From NCBI RefSeq assembly GCF_001937665.1, contig NZ_MSKL01000008.1:114537-178536 (forward strand): a DNA stretch of 64,000 nt. Reading direction: 5' to 3'. Shown piece after piece: positions 26,321 through 35,797 of the stretch. The position numbers and the translations under genes are program-made. Positions within the stretch are counted from its first letter, which is position 1; each line of letters begins with the position of its first letter. The notes under the pieces are model-generated. The model did no database searches, was not told where the DNA came from, and was given only the letters and a program-made list of their open reading frames with translations. The DNA is from Actinomyces oris. Its GTDB lineage: Bacteria > Actinomycetota > Actinomycetes > Actinomycetales > Actinomycetaceae.

Positions 26321-28372
26321 TCAGGCCAGTCCGCGACGTTGAAGAAGGGGCAGGATGCCGGGGTCGCGCCCGGTGAAGGCGCGATAGGAGGCCAGAGGGT
26401 CTCGGGAGTCGCCGCGGGAGAGGAACTCGCGGCGGAAGAGCTCTCCGGTACGGCGGTTCAGGCCGAGGTCTCCGCTGATCGCGCCATCGGTGGTGAACCA
26501 CTCGATGGCGTCTGCATCCATGACCTCGCTCCAGATGTAGGCGTAGTAGGCCGCGCTGTAGCCTCCGGCGAAGACGTGGGAGAAGTAGGTGGTGCGGTAG
26601 CGGGGAGGCACGAGCGCGTCATCGACTCCGGCCTCGGCCAGAGCCCGGTGCTCGAAGTCCTCCACCTCAGCAACGTTCCTCGGGATCTCGCTGGGGGCCA
26701 GGGTGTGCCAGGCCTGGTCGAGGAGGGCGGCTCCCAGGTACTCGGTGGTGGCATAGCCCTGACCGAAGGTGCCCTGACCACGCAGCTGCTCGGCGAGCTC
26801 GGGCGGGAGGGGCTCACCGGTGTCCACGTGGCGCGCGTAGCCGGCCAGCACCTCGGGGTGAAGCGCCCACTTCTCATTGAGCTGGCTGGGGAACTCAACG
26901 ACGTCACGGGGTACGGCGGTTCCGGAGGCTGAGGGGTAGCGGGTCTCGGAGAACAGCGCGTGCAGGGCGTGCCCGAACTCATGGAAGCAGGTGATGACCT
27001 CGTCCCAGGTCAGCAGAGCCGGACCGGAGGTGGGTCGCTCGATGTTGCAGCAGTTGATGACGACCGGTTTGCGGCCGGTGAGTGTTGAGCCGGTGACGAG
27101 ACTGTCCATCCAGGCGCCGCCGGACTTGCCTGCTCGGGCGTAGTAGTCGCCGATGAAGAGTCCCAGAACCGGTGCCTGGGAGTCCTCGCCGTCTCGCACA
27201 TCCCAGACCTTCACGCCCGGGGCGTACATGTGCTCGGCCAGGTCCTCGCGCTCGTGGAAGGTGATGCCGTAAAGACGATTGGCGGCGTAGAAGACCCCCT
27301 TGGTGACGACGCTCCACAGCTCCAGGTAGGGGGCCAGGACCCCGTCGTCGACGCCGAAGCGCTCCTTGCGCTCAGCGGCCTCGTAGAGGGGCCAGTCGGC
27401 GGGGCCGAAGGTCTCGCCCGCCTGGGTCTGCGGATCCAGGTCCATACGGGCGGCGTAGATCCGGGCGTCTCTGCGGGCGTTGGCCATGGCCGGCGGCGTG
27501 AGCCGTCCCAGCAGCTCCGAGACCGCCTCGGTGGTTCGGGCGGCGGACTCCGCGGCTACGAGGGCGGCGTGATGCGGGAAGCCCAGGAGGGCGGCCCGTT
27601 CGGCGCGCAGAAGGGCGAGCTCCAGAACGATGCTGCGGGTGTCGCCGGAGGCGCCCTGCTCCCCCAGCCCTCGACTCATGGACTTGTCCAACAGGGCGAG
27701 CCTGGCGCTGTGGGGCCGGGTGGAGGCGAGGGCCGGTGGCACCGTGACGTTGGTGACCCCGGCGGCATGCATGGCCTCGGTGGCCAGGACGGAGAAGCGC
27801 ATCTTGAGCGCATTGACGCGGGCGTTGATCTCCTTGAGCGCGTGCGCCTCCGCCTCCTCCAGGCCGACGCCATTACGTTCGAACTCCTCAACAGTCAAGC
27901 GGATGAGGCGGGCGGCCTCGGCGTCGATGACGGTGCCGTCGGCGTCGCACGCGTCCTGTCCGTCAGGGGCTGCGGCAACGAGGTCGTCGAGGGCTTTGAA
28001 GCGGCGGTAAAGACGTGAGTCGAGGTGATAGGCGTCGGAGTGGGCCGCCAGCTCGGGAGCCAGGGCCTCCTCGAGCTCGTCGAGGTCCGGGCAGTCGGTG
28101 GCGGAGGTCAGGGCATCCAGAACGGTCAGCGCACGTTCCAAGAGCTCACCGGATCGCTCCAGCGCATCGACGGTATTGGCAACGGTGGGTTCATCCTCAT
28201 TGGCGGCGATCGCCTCCCACTGCTGACGCTCGGCCGCCATTCCAGCACGAATGGCCGGTTCGATGTCGGCGTGGTCAACGGCTGTGAAGCCGGGTAGTCC
28301 CAGGTCGAGCGGCCATGGCCTGGCGAAGACGTTCGACTCCGGGAGGTCGGTAGCGTCGGTGGTCTCGCTCAT
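26321..28372 (-). CDS. dcp: M3 family zinc metallopeptidase (Dcp/oligopeptidase A type)
   Basis: 683 residues, the usual length. The zinc motif HEFGHALHALFSETRYP lies near 463-480 and the downstream Glu ligand region is FPSQLNEKWALHP. The front half is the helical lid (GLEEAEAHALKEINARVNALKMRFS). The C-terminal motif FSHVFAGGYSAAYYAYIWSEVMDADAI is typical of dipeptidyl carboxypeptidase. It degrades oligopeptides in the cytoplasm. Confidence 0.95.
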   Translation of the reverse strand: MSETTDATDLPESNVFARPWPLDLGLPGFTAVDHADIEPAIRAGMAAERQQWEAIAANEDEPTVANTVDALERSGELLERALTVLDALTSATDCPDLDELEEALAPELAAHSDAYHLDSRLYRRFKALDDLVAAAPDGQDACDADGTVIDAEAARLIRLTVEEFERNGVGLEEAEAHALKEINARVNALKMRFSVLATEAMHAAGVTNVTVPPALASTRPHSARLALLDKSMSRGLGEQGASGDTRSIVLELALLRAERAALLGFPHHAALVAAESAARTTEAVSELLGRLTPPAMANARRDARIYAARMDLDPQTQAGETFGPADWPLYEAAERKERFGVDDGVLAPYLELWSVVTKGVFYAANRLYGITFHEREDLAEHMYAPGVKVWDVRDGEDSQAPVLGLFIGDYYARAGKSGGAWMDSLVTGSTLTGRKPVVINCCNIERPTSGPALLTWDEVITCFHEFGHALHALFSETRYPSASGTAVPRDVVEFPSQLNEKWALHPEVLAGYARHVDTGEPLPPELAEQLRGQGTFGQGYATTEYLGAALLDQAWHTLAPSEIPRNVAEVEDFEHRALAEAGVDDALVPPRYRTTYFSHVFAGGYSAAYYAYIWSEVMDADAIEWFTTDGAISGDLGLNRRTGELFRREFLSRGDSRDPLASYRAFTGRDPGILPLLQRRGLA

Positions 28373-28478
28373 GGGCCCATCGTGCCATGTGACCGGAGCT
28401 TCTCAAGAACAACAAGCAGACTCGTGTGGGTCATTAGTCCTTATCTCGTCCGTGTCGCAGGCAGTGAAGAGCTTCTGC

Positions 28479-29012
28479 TCACGGCACGTTCCCGGCGGCC
28501 AGGGATACGATGAGATCAGCGATCTCGGGATCGTCGGGGTCCTGACTGTCAGTGTCGACGGCGCGGTTGGCCCACCATCCGTCCACGGCCAGCAGCGCCA
28601 CGCGTTGCGTGGCAGTGAGCTCACGGAGCTCACCCACCCACTCCCGGCGCAGCGTGTTCCAGGCATCCTTGAGCATCTCCGCCTCCGGCGTGGCCGAGAG
28701 CATGAAGCTGACCTCGCCGGGCAGGATTTCGCCGTCGAGGACTGAGCGAGTCAGTGCCTCGATGCGCTCGGTCCGGCTCGCCTCCTCCAGGGGCCCGCCC
28801 AGCGCAGCCAGGGCCTCAGTCCGCCACCGCTCCAGGAACTCTGCCGCGATCCCCTCCAGGAGCTCGGTCTTGGTGCGGAAGTGATAGATGACTCCGCCGC
28901 GGCTCAGACCAACGTGCTCAGCCAGGGTGTCGAAGGTGAGTGCATCGAAACCGTCACGGTGGGCGAGCTCGAGCGCCCCCGTGATGATGCGGTCCCGTTT
29001 CGAGGTTCTCAT
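28479..29012 (-). CDS. TetR-family transcriptional regulator
   Basis: 177 residues. The N-terminal helix-turn-helix is ALTFDTLAEHVGLSRGGVIYHFRTKTELLEGIA; the remainder is a ligand-binding helical domain. Its ATG overlaps the stop of the upstream MFS gene (ATGA), so pump and regulator form one operon. The perfect palindrome over the pump start codon is the likely operator, giving autorepression and inducer-dependent release. Confidence 0.9.
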   Translation of the reverse strand: MRTSKRDRIITGALELAHRDGFDALTFDTLAEHVGLSRGGVIYHFRTKTELLEGIAAEFLERWRTEALAALGGPLEEASRTERIEALTRSVLDGEILPGEVSFMLSATPEAEMLKDAWNTLRREWVGELRELTATQRVALLAVDGWWANRAVDTDSQDPDDPEIADLIVSLAAGNVP

Positions 29013-30520
29013 GAGCTCTCCTCACTTGCCGCTGGGATATGACGCGCAGCCATCACACCCGCGAACAGGAGGATACCGGCAGCGATCACGGCGGTGGCCT
29101 GCATGGCGCGGGTGAATGCCTCTCGGGCCTGAACCATCAGCTCGGCCTGCCCGGGGTCACCCGGATCGATGACACCCGCCAGGGTGGCCAGGGACTGCTC
29201 GGCGGCGTCGGCGACCCGCCCCGGGAGCCCGGAGGGGGCCTGTCCGAGCAGGAGCCGGTAACCGACATCCTGAATCGTGCCGAGCACCGCGATCCCCAGG
29301 GCTACTCCCAGTTCGAGTCCGGTCTCGGAGATGGCGGAGGCCGCTCCGGCGCGGTCAGCCGGCACCGCCCCCAGGACCGCTCCGGTGGAGACCGTGAAGG
29401 CCAGGCCGATGCCTGCGCCGATGATGAGCAGGCCGACGCAGATCACCACGATTCCGCCGTAGGACTCCCCCAGAGCGACCACAATCAGCCCCACCGCGGC
29501 TATGAGCAGGCCGCTTCCCAGCGCCCGACCGTTGCCGAGTCGGCGCACCACCGCGGCCACGACCGCGACAACGACGATGGAGGCCAGTGATGCGGGCACC
29601 TCGGTCAGGCCCGCTCGGAGCGTGGAGTAGCCCCGAACGAGCTGGAGGTACTGGGAGAAGAAGTACAGCAGACCGGCCAAGGCGAAGATCGCCAGGACAG
29701 TGGCCGCAATCGCCCAGGTGAACGCGGGGCGGCTGAAGAGCTCGACGTCGATCAGTGGTGTTTCCAGAGTGCGCTGACGCCTGATGAACAGCCATCCGGC
29801 GGCGAGGCCGCCCACCAGCGCCGCTACCGCAACGGCCGTCAGGCCGTCGTGGGCGAAGGACTTGACGGCGTAGGTGATCGGCACGATGGCCAGGACCGAC
29901 AGGACCGCGGAGGCCAGATCCACCGGGGCGCCCTGCTCGTTCTTGGACTCCGGCAGGAGCCACAGGCCCGTGACGATGACGGCCGCCATGACGGGAACGT
30001 TGATGAGGAAGACGCTGCCCCACCAGAAGTGCTCGAGCAGGACTCCGCCAACCAGCGGCCCCAGGGCGGTGCCGCCGGAGCTGCCGGCGGACCAGATGGC
30101 GATGGCGGTGGTGCGGTGGCGGGCATCGGGGAAGATGTTGCGTATGAGCGAGAGGGTGGAGGGCATGATTGTGGCGCCACCGACACCCAGCAGGGCTCGA
30201 ACGGCGATGAGGGCTCCCGCGCTCGGCGCGAAGGCCGCCATGATGCTGGCGGCCCCGAAGCCGAGCGTCCCGACGAGCAGGAGGCGTCGCCGACCGATGC
30301 GGTCGGCGACATTACCCATGGTGACCAGCAGGCCGGCCAGGGTGAAGGAGTAGATGTCGCCGATCCACAGCAGCTGGCTGGCCGTCGGGCTCAGGTCGGT
30401 ACTCAGTGAGGGGATCGCCAGCGCCAGCACCGTGGAGTCAATGGCCAGCAGAGTGACGGCAAGAGTCAGGACGGCCAGGGCCGCCCAGGCGCGAAGTCCG
30501 GGGGTACGAGTCACAACCAT
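29009..30520 (-). CDS. MFS drug/proton antiporter, 14-helix DHA2 type
   Basis: 503 residues with about 14 membrane helices. Signatures: LDSTVLALAIP-like motif seen as IDSTVLALAIPSL, LWIGDIYSFTLAGLLVTMGNVADRIGRRRLLL (motif A), and WRSVF-like WWGSVFLINVPV. This family exports dyes, quaternary amines and antibiotics. The ATG at 30520 lies inside the operator palindrome, with a TATAGT hexamer about seven bases upstream, so the mRNA may be leaderless; GTG 30514 is an alternative start. Confidence 0.92.
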   Translation of the reverse strand: MVVTRTPGLRAWAALAVLTLAVTLLAIDSTVLALAIPSLSTDLSPTASQLLWIGDIYSFTLAGLLVTMGNVADRIGRRRLLLVGTLGFGAASIMAAFAPSAGALIAVRALLGVGGATIMPSTLSLIRNIFPDARHRTTAIAIWSAGSSGGTALGPLVGGVLLEHFWWGSVFLINVPVMAAVIVTGLWLLPESKNEQGAPVDLASAVLSVLAIVPITYAVKSFAHDGLTAVAVAALVGGLAAGWLFIRRQRTLETPLIDVELFSRPAFTWAIAATVLAIFALAGLLYFFSQYLQLVRGYSTLRAGLTEVPASLASIVVVAVVAAVVRRLGNGRALGSGLLIAAVGLIVVALGESYGGIVVICVGLLIIGAGIGLAFTVSTGAVLGAVPADRAGAASAISETGLELGVALGIAVLGTIQDVGYRLLLGQAPSGLPGRVADAAEQSLATLAGVIDPGDPGQAELMVQAREAFTRAMQATAVIAAGILLFAGVMAARHIPAASEESS

Positions 30521-30549
30521 AACTTTACTATATGCACAGTAAAGTTATG
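30518..30549. promoter_or_regulatory. TetR-type operator: perfect 12-bp palindrome over the MFS start
   Basis: Left arm CATAACTTTACT (30518-30529) and right arm AGTAAAGTTATG (30538-30549) are exact reverse complements around an 8-base spacer. The A+T-rich palindrome includes the MFS start codon and a minus-strand TATAGT -10-like element. It is the natural binding site for the TetR regulator encoded second in the operon. Confidence 0.85.
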
Positions 30550-30569
30550 GTCGCACCGATGGCTCTTTC

Positions 30570-31709
30570 TCAGCGCAGGCGCCGACGGCGCAGCACCTCA
30601 GCCACATCAGGTGCGAAGTAGTCCGGCCCCTTGAGCACCTTGCCGTCCTCGCGGTAGACCGGCCGGCCGTCGGCGCCCAGCTTGGACATGTTGGAGCGCT
30701 GCACCTCGGCGAGCACGGCCGCCAGGTCGATCCCCGTCTCCAGGGCCATGCCGTAGATGACGTAGATGAGATCCGCCAGGGCGTCGGCGGTCTCGACGGT
30801 GTCACGAGCACCGTCGTCGGCAGCCATGGCTCGGCGGTAGCTCGACTCGATCTCACTGCGTGCCGCTCGCCCGTAGACGGCGCCGACGAGCTCGGCGAAC
30901 TCCTCGGCGATGAGGCTCATGCGCATGTCGAGGCTCTCGCGCTCGAGGCTGGCACCGTCGGTCTGGATGGGAAGCCCGTAGACATGGTGGAAGCGGCGCA
31001 CCAGGGCCTCGGGGTCGTCACCTTCCCGCTCTCCGACGCCGTTGTGCGCCACCAGGGGAAGCACGTCGTCTGCGCCAACGGGCCCGTCCCAGGGAGCTTG
31101 CGGCTCACGCGGGTCCTCGGGCAGTAGGGTGGCGATCCAGCCATCATGGAGGCGACCGTCGTTGGGCAGGAAGCGGCGCACTCGCCCTTCCCGCTGGAAG
31201 CCGAGGGACCAGGCGACCTTCCAGGAGGTCCAGTTGGGCACGGGGCCGCGGCTCGTCTCATGGATGTCGCAGCGCCACCTCAGCGCGGACAGGTTCAAGG
31301 GGCCCTTCGGGTCGAAGGCCATATCGATGAGGGCGGCGACGGCACGGGTCATGGTGCCGCGCCCGCGCGCCGCAGCAGCGAGCCAGTAACCGACCTCGCC
31401 GGTCCGAGCGTCCTCAGGGCCGCTCAGGGTGATGCCGAGCATGCCCACCAGGTGCGGAGAGGCGCCGGCGTCTGCCTCGCGGATCGCCCAGGTGAGCTCG
31501 CGCCCCTCGCTCCAGCCCTTGGCCACGACCTGCTCGACGAAGAACTCTGCGTCGCTGCGCTGATAGCTGTGGGGGACGAAGGTCCACTCCTGGATGTCCG
31601 CGTCCTGGCAGATCTCGGTGATGCGGTCGAGGTCGTCGCCGGTCGGAACCGACAGGACAAGAGCGGGCAGACCGGCATCCGCAGGAACAGTCATCTCAAA
31701 GGGATCCAT
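30570..31709 (-). CDS. GNAT acetyltransferase fused to a MazG-like NTP pyrophosphohydrolase domain
   Basis: 379 residues from ATG 31709 (the frame is open to 31796). Residues 1-185 are a GNAT domain of the RimJ type: EVGYWLAAAARGRGTMTRAVAALIDMAF (CoA loop) and NWTSWKVAWSLGFQREGRVRR. Residues about 235-379 are an all-alpha NTP pyrophosphatase: SLIAEEFAELVGAVYG and ETADALADLIYVIYG supply the EExxE/ExxD metal residues, followed by NMSKLGADGRPVYREDG and VLKGPDYFAPDVAEVL. The second domain is usually a separate protein. Both active sites look intact. It may sanitise a nucleotide and acetylate an amine, but substrates are unknown. Confidence 0.82.
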   Translation of the reverse strand: MDPFEMTVPADAGLPALVLSVPTGDDLDRITEICQDADIQEWTFVPHSYQRSDAEFFVEQVVAKGWSEGRELTWAIREADAGASPHLVGMLGITLSGPEDARTGEVGYWLAAAARGRGTMTRAVAALIDMAFDPKGPLNLSALRWRCDIHETSRGPVPNWTSWKVAWSLGFQREGRVRRFLPNDGRLHDGWIATLLPEDPREPQAPWDGPVGADDVLPLVAHNGVGEREGDDPEALVRRFHHVYGLPIQTDGASLERESLDMRMSLIAEEFAELVGAVYGRAARSEIESSYRRAMAADDGARDTVETADALADLIYVIYGMALETGIDLAAVLAEVQRSNMSKLGADGRPVYREDGKVLKGPDYFAPDVAEVLRRRRLR

Positions 31710-31826
31710 GGGAGACGATGCTAACGCCTCCCCCGTCTGCGCTCCTGATGGATTCCCCAAAATCATCTCCCAGGACGATTCCTGCCCTATGCTCACAGGC
31801 GAAGCACCAAGGAGAGAAGAGCCTGC

Positions 31827-33170
31827 GTGAGCACCACCCCCTTGTCAGAGAACCGCCGTCACGGTCCCGCCATTCCCCGCTGGATGCTGCCCTCAGTGAG
31901 GGTACGCAGACGCGGCGATGTCATCACGGTCGAGCAGAGGGTTCCCGCCCGCGTGGAGAGCATTCACACGAGTCGCAGGGATGACTCCAGTAGCCTCCAC
32001 GACGAGCATCAGACTCCGATCTATGAAGCCGGACTGGGATCTCCGACATCAGTGGCACTCGTCAAGGAGCGTCTGACCATTCCGGCCAGTGCGGCAAGTA
32101 AGCAGCAGGTTCGTCAAGCCGTAAACCACGCCATCGCCGCCTACGACCCGGGCACGGCGGCGCTGTCCGTTCAGCTCAGTGGGGATGCGCTGCTGCGGCT
32201 GCTGCAGACCGTCGCCGCGCTAGGAATGGCGGGATTCGGCCTGTACCTCGCCGTCTCCCTCCACCGAAGCCCCTCCATCTCGCATCCGGGCGATCCCTTC
32301 GCCGGCATTCAGAAGGTCTTGACAGTTCTTCCCAGCGTCTTCGCCCTCGTTGCACTCGCCATTGCAGTCGTCGGCGCTCGTGCAGCATGGGCCCTGCGCA
32401 CCCCGAAATTCGTGGCCGAGGAGCAGTGGGGGCTGTTGCGTCAGACCCTGACCCAGTTGGCAGGGCAGGAGCCCGGCTCGTCGCGCCCCCTGGACATTGA
32501 GGCCGGCCTGCGCCGGGATCTCATCACTCACCCGAACGGAGACTCCCTCACGCGAGGAGTCACCCGTGACGGGCGCATGGGTCCCCCATGGCCGGATGCC
32601 TACGACGTCGCCAAGCGCGTGAGGCAGGGCCGGCGCACCCTCATCGGCATGACCGTCTTCGCCTCAGTCTTCCTGACCGTGGGGGTTTTGATCTTCCTGC
32701 TGTTCATCGCCGCCGGACAGCTCACACTCATTCCTCTGCTCGGCGGCGTCAGCGTTTTCGGTGCGATCCTCTCCCACACCTCCCGGCAGTGCGACCGCCT
32801 TCTCGTTTCCTATCCCAGTACGATGCCCGGAGAGGAAGAACCGCGAGAGCTCAGCTGGGAGGATGTCGACACCGCCTCCTTACCCGCGTGGTGCGATGCG
32901 CGCCGGCGCGAACGCTACTGGAACCTTGCTGCGATCGTGTTCATCATTGAGTTCGTCGTGGCTATTCTCGCCATATTCGCCTCTGTGATGCTGAATCAGA
33001 CTGCTTTCTCGACCAGCCCCTCCTCGCAGGAGGCTCACACCTACGCACTGATACAGAACTCGGTCCTTGCGCTGGTCGTCATCGCTGTAGCACTCGCCAC
33101 CGTTGTGATCGGCAGGCACTGGATACAGCAGAAGGACAGCGAACTGCGCCACCAGGCAGGACTCATCTGA
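31827..33170 (+). CDS. membrane protein of unknown function, paralogue 1
   Basis: 447 residues from GTG 31827 (AGGAG upstream). An N-terminal soluble part with GDVITVEQRVPARVESIHTS is followed by about six membrane helices in three pairs (near 125-190, 275-320, 370-435). Between the pairs is a conserved cytoplasmic segment: RTPKFVAEEQWGLLRQTLTQ, PGSSRPLDIEAGLRRDLIT and GRMGPPWPDAYDVAKRV. I do not recognise the family. The next gene is a clear paralogue, 32 bp away. Confidence 0.8.
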   Translation: MSTTPLSENRRHGPAIPRWMLPSVRVRRRGDVITVEQRVPARVESIHTSRRDDSSSLHDEHQTPIYEAGLGSPTSVALVKERLTIPASAASKQQVRQAVNHAIAAYDPGTAALSVQLSGDALLRLLQTVAALGMAGFGLYLAVSLHRSPSISHPGDPFAGIQKVLTVLPSVFALVALAIAVVGARAAWALRTPKFVAEEQWGLLRQTLTQLAGQEPGSSRPLDIEAGLRRDLITHPNGDSLTRGVTRDGRMGPPWPDAYDVAKRVRQGRRTLIGMTVFASVFLTVGVLIFLLFIAAGQLTLIPLLGGVSVFGAILSHTSRQCDRLLVSYPSTMPGEEEPRELSWEDVDTASLPAWCDARRRERYWNLAAIVFIIEFVVAILAIFASVMLNQTAFSTSPSSQEAHTYALIQNSVLALVVIAVALATVVIGRHWIQQKDSELRHQAGLI

Positions 33171-33202
33171 GTTCTGCCCACACCCCACGGAGACAAGCCC
33201 AC

Positions 33203-34525
33203 ATGAGTATGCCCAGCCCCGTACCTGCAAGTCGTCGTCATGGCCCCGCAATCGCACGCTGGAAGCTCCCTGCCGTGCGAGTACGTCAGGAAGGCGCAGT
33301 CGTCACGGTCGAGCAGAGGGTCCCGGCCCGCGTCAGCAACATCTCGGTCAGCGCCTCGTCTGATGGCGGGACCACGCGCACGTACTACTACGAGTCCGGG
33401 CTCGGCTCCGCCTCCAGGCTCCCCCTGGTTCGTGAACGGCTCACAGTGCCGGCATCCATTGCCGGCCAAGAGCAGATTGAGCAGGCGGTCAAGGCCGCCA
33501 TCTCCTCTTACGATCCGGGCACTGCGGCGCCTGGCCGGCAGTGGGGTCCGGGAATGTGGAGCAGGCTGGCTATAACCGGCTTCGGAGTTTTCTTCTCCTT
33601 CATCGCATTCTCCATTCTCATCATAGCCACACCCATGATGAGAATCGACGATGAGGCTTACGGCCATTCCTTCGCATTCGGTTCACCATTACTGCTCATA
33701 CCTGCTGGATTCATCGTCCTGGGCGTGCTCATCACGGTTATTGGGCTCCGGAGCACCTGGATCCTGCGGACACCGGACTTCGTCGCCGAGGAGCAGTGGC
33801 AGCTCCTACGCTCAGTCCTCACCCAGATAACTGGGCAGCAGCCAGGATCGTCGCGCCCGCTCGACGTTGAAGCGGGGCTACGTCCCGACCTCATCACCCG
33901 CCCTCATAGTGAGACGCGCAGGCGGGGAGTCACTCTTGATGGCCGTATGGGACCGGCCTGGCCCGACGCCTACAGTGTCACCAAGACCGTCAGAAGAGGC
34001 AGAGTAAAACTCCTGCTCACCTCATCCCTCATGATCCTCGTTTTTGCCCTGATCTACGTCTTCAGTGGAGTCGGGGCAGTTCTCAGCACCGACCGGACGA
34101 TCTTCGCCATTCTGGTCTGCACAGGAATGGTCGGAATAGGCCTGATACCGTCGTTACAGGCCTGCGACCGGCTCCTGGTGGCTTACCCGACGCAGGTTCC
34201 CGGAGACGACGCGCCTCGCCGCATAGGCCTTCGAGATGTCGATGTTGACAATCTTCCCGGTTGGTGCGCGGCGCGCCTTCGACAGGACTACTGGAACGCG
34301 GCAGCGGCCGGTTTCTGGGTCCTGTGTGCGGCAGGAGGCGTCCTGGTCTTCATTCAACGCCACTCAGAACGCTCAACCGACGCTTCAGCGGTATCAGCGT
34401 TATTCCTGAGTCTCCCCGTGTACATCGGACTCACCGTGATCGCCACGGCCACCACCGTTGTGGTCAGTATTGTCTGGGCGCGTCACCGGGACGCCGGACG
34501 ACGACGCCTCGTGGGACTGGCCTGA
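33203..34525 (+). CDS. membrane protein of unknown function, paralogue 2
   Basis: 440 residues with the same layout as the preceding gene: RHGPAIARWKLPAVRVRQEG, VTVEQRVPARVSNIS, RTPDFVAEEQWQLLRSVLTQ, PGSSRPLDVEAGLRPDLIT, GRMGPAWPDAYSVTKTV. Membrane segments are more diverged than the soluble core, so the conserved core probably has the function. A tandem duplication in one operon. The 3' end overlaps the convergent MFS gene by 126 bp. Confidence 0.8.
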   Translation: MSMPSPVPASRRHGPAIARWKLPAVRVRQEGAVVTVEQRVPARVSNISVSASSDGGTTRTYYYESGLGSASRLPLVRERLTVPASIAGQEQIEQAVKAAISSYDPGTAAPGRQWGPGMWSRLAITGFGVFFSFIAFSILIIATPMMRIDDEAYGHSFAFGSPLLLIPAGFIVLGVLITVIGLRSTWILRTPDFVAEEQWQLLRSVLTQITGQQPGSSRPLDVEAGLRPDLITRPHSETRRRGVTLDGRMGPAWPDAYSVTKTVRRGRVKLLLTSSLMILVFALIYVFSGVGAVLSTDRTIFAILVCTGMVGIGLIPSLQACDRLLVAYPTQVPGDDAPRRIGLRDVDVDNLPGWCAARLRQDYWNAAAAGFWVLCAAGGVLVFIQRHSERSTDASAVSALFLSLPVYIGLTVIATATTVVVSIVWARHRDAGRRRLVGLA

Positions 34526-35797
34526 CCCTCGCGTCCGCCCTGTCTCCTCGTCCCCGGCAGACCTGCGGTGCAGGACCGGCCAGCAGGTGACCATGATGAG
34601 GCCTCCCAGCAGGCCGTAGGCCAGAGCCACCCACAGTCCGTGGTCGTCAGCGAGCCGGCCGACAACCGGAGGCGCCAGAAGGCCTGTCAGACGGGCCAGC
34701 CAGGACACGATGGTCAGTCCCAGCCCGGGCGGAAGCCCTTCGACGTCGTCGGCGGCGGAGTAGGCCACGGGTACGGCGACGGCGCACCCCGCCCCGGAGA
34801 TCGCCATCCCCAGCAGCGTCCCGGTAACGGAGGAGAGCAGGAGGGCGATACTCATTCCGAGGGTGACCAGCGCCCCGCCCCAGGCGATCACGGCTCGCTG
34901 ACCGACAGCGTCGATGATGCGGTCGCCCACCAGACGCCCAATGATCATCATTCCTTGAAGTGCCACCAGCCCCAGCCCAACCCGACCGGCGCCAGCACCC
35001 TGCTCGGACAGAAGCAGGGACGACCAGTTCATGGCGACGTCCTCGGGGAACATCGAGGCGGCGCACAGCAGACTGACAACGATGAGCACGAGGACCGTGG
35101 CCGGCAGGGCGCCACGAGGCAAGGGCGCCGAGCTCATCTCGGGGGTGCCGTCGAGATCCTTAAACGGATCGGGGGCGCGATCAGCGCGGTCGTGCCCAGG
35201 CAGGAACCAGCCCGCGAGCAGGGGACCTCCCGAGAGGCCTAACAGCACCGCCGCCGTCAGCACCATGTGAGTTCCCAGTCCCACTCCGGCTCCGGCCATG
35301 GCCTGACCCATGGCTGCTCCTAGGACCGCCCCCAGTGACCACGAGGCGTGGAAGCTCGTCACAATGGAGGTTCCCCAACGGCGCTGGACCCGCAGCCCGT
35401 GGGCATTCTGTGCGACATCGACAATGGAGTCCGTCCCTCCCATAACCAGCAGGCAGGCCGCCAGGACGACCCACGACCGAGCCAGCCCCACTCCGAGGAG
35501 GGCCAGAGCCACCACGATCATGCCCAGGCTGGCGACCTTGGCCGAGGTCAGGCGGGAGATGAGCCATGACGCTGCCAGCCCCGCCACAAGAGCCCCGACA
35601 CCGGCTGCGGCCACGGCCTGTCCGAAGGCACTCTTGCTCAGCCCCAGCCCCGCCACGATCTCCGGGAAACGCGGCACCAGGTTGGCGAATCCCAGACCAT
35701 TGGCCAGGAACACCAGACAGACCCCGGCGCGCGCACGTAGCAGCTCGGGACGGTGCTGCGCGCCCGGAGGAGTGCTCACTGGGGTAACAGAGCGCAT
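34400..35797 (-). CDS. MFS transporter, YbjJ-like
   Basis: 465 residues with twelve membrane helices. The conserved YbjJ-type segment is DSIVDVAQNAHGLRVQRRWG followed by SFHASWSLGAVLGAAMG. The start region FLANGLGFANLVPRFPEI fits the same subfamily. The substrate is unknown. The last ~45 residues are a polar Ser/Gly/Asp-rich tail whose coding DNA overlaps the end of the plus-strand membrane protein gene; this long overlap suggests either an extended tail or a shifted stop. Confidence 0.85.
   Translation of the reverse strand: MRSVTPVSTPPGAQHRPELLRARAGVCLVFLANGLGFANLVPRFPEIVAGLGLSKSAFGQAVAAAGVGALVAGLAASWLISRLTSAKVASLGMIVVALALLGVGLARSWVVLAACLLVMGGTDSIVDVAQNAHGLRVQRRWGTSIVTSFHASWSLGAVLGAAMGQAMAGAGVGLGTHMVLTAAVLLGLSGGPLLAGWFLPGHDRADRAPDPFKDLDGTPEMSSAPLPRGALPATVLVLIVVSLLCAASMFPEDVAMNWSSLLLSEQGAGAGRVGLGLVALQGMMIIGRLVGDRIIDAVGQRAVIAWGGALVTLGMSIALLLSSVTGTLLGMAISGAGCAVAVPVAYSAADDVEGLPPGLGLTIVSWLARLTGLLAPPVVGRLADDHGLWVALAYGLLGGLIMVTCWPVLHRRSAGDEETGRTRGSGQSHEASSSGVPVTRPDNTDHNGGGRGDHGESDVHGETQE

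Noticed and set aside
27860..27885. GTTCGAAC palindrome as a LexA box
   Set aside because: Lies deep inside the M3 peptidase coding region, lacks the spacing of the two boxes described.
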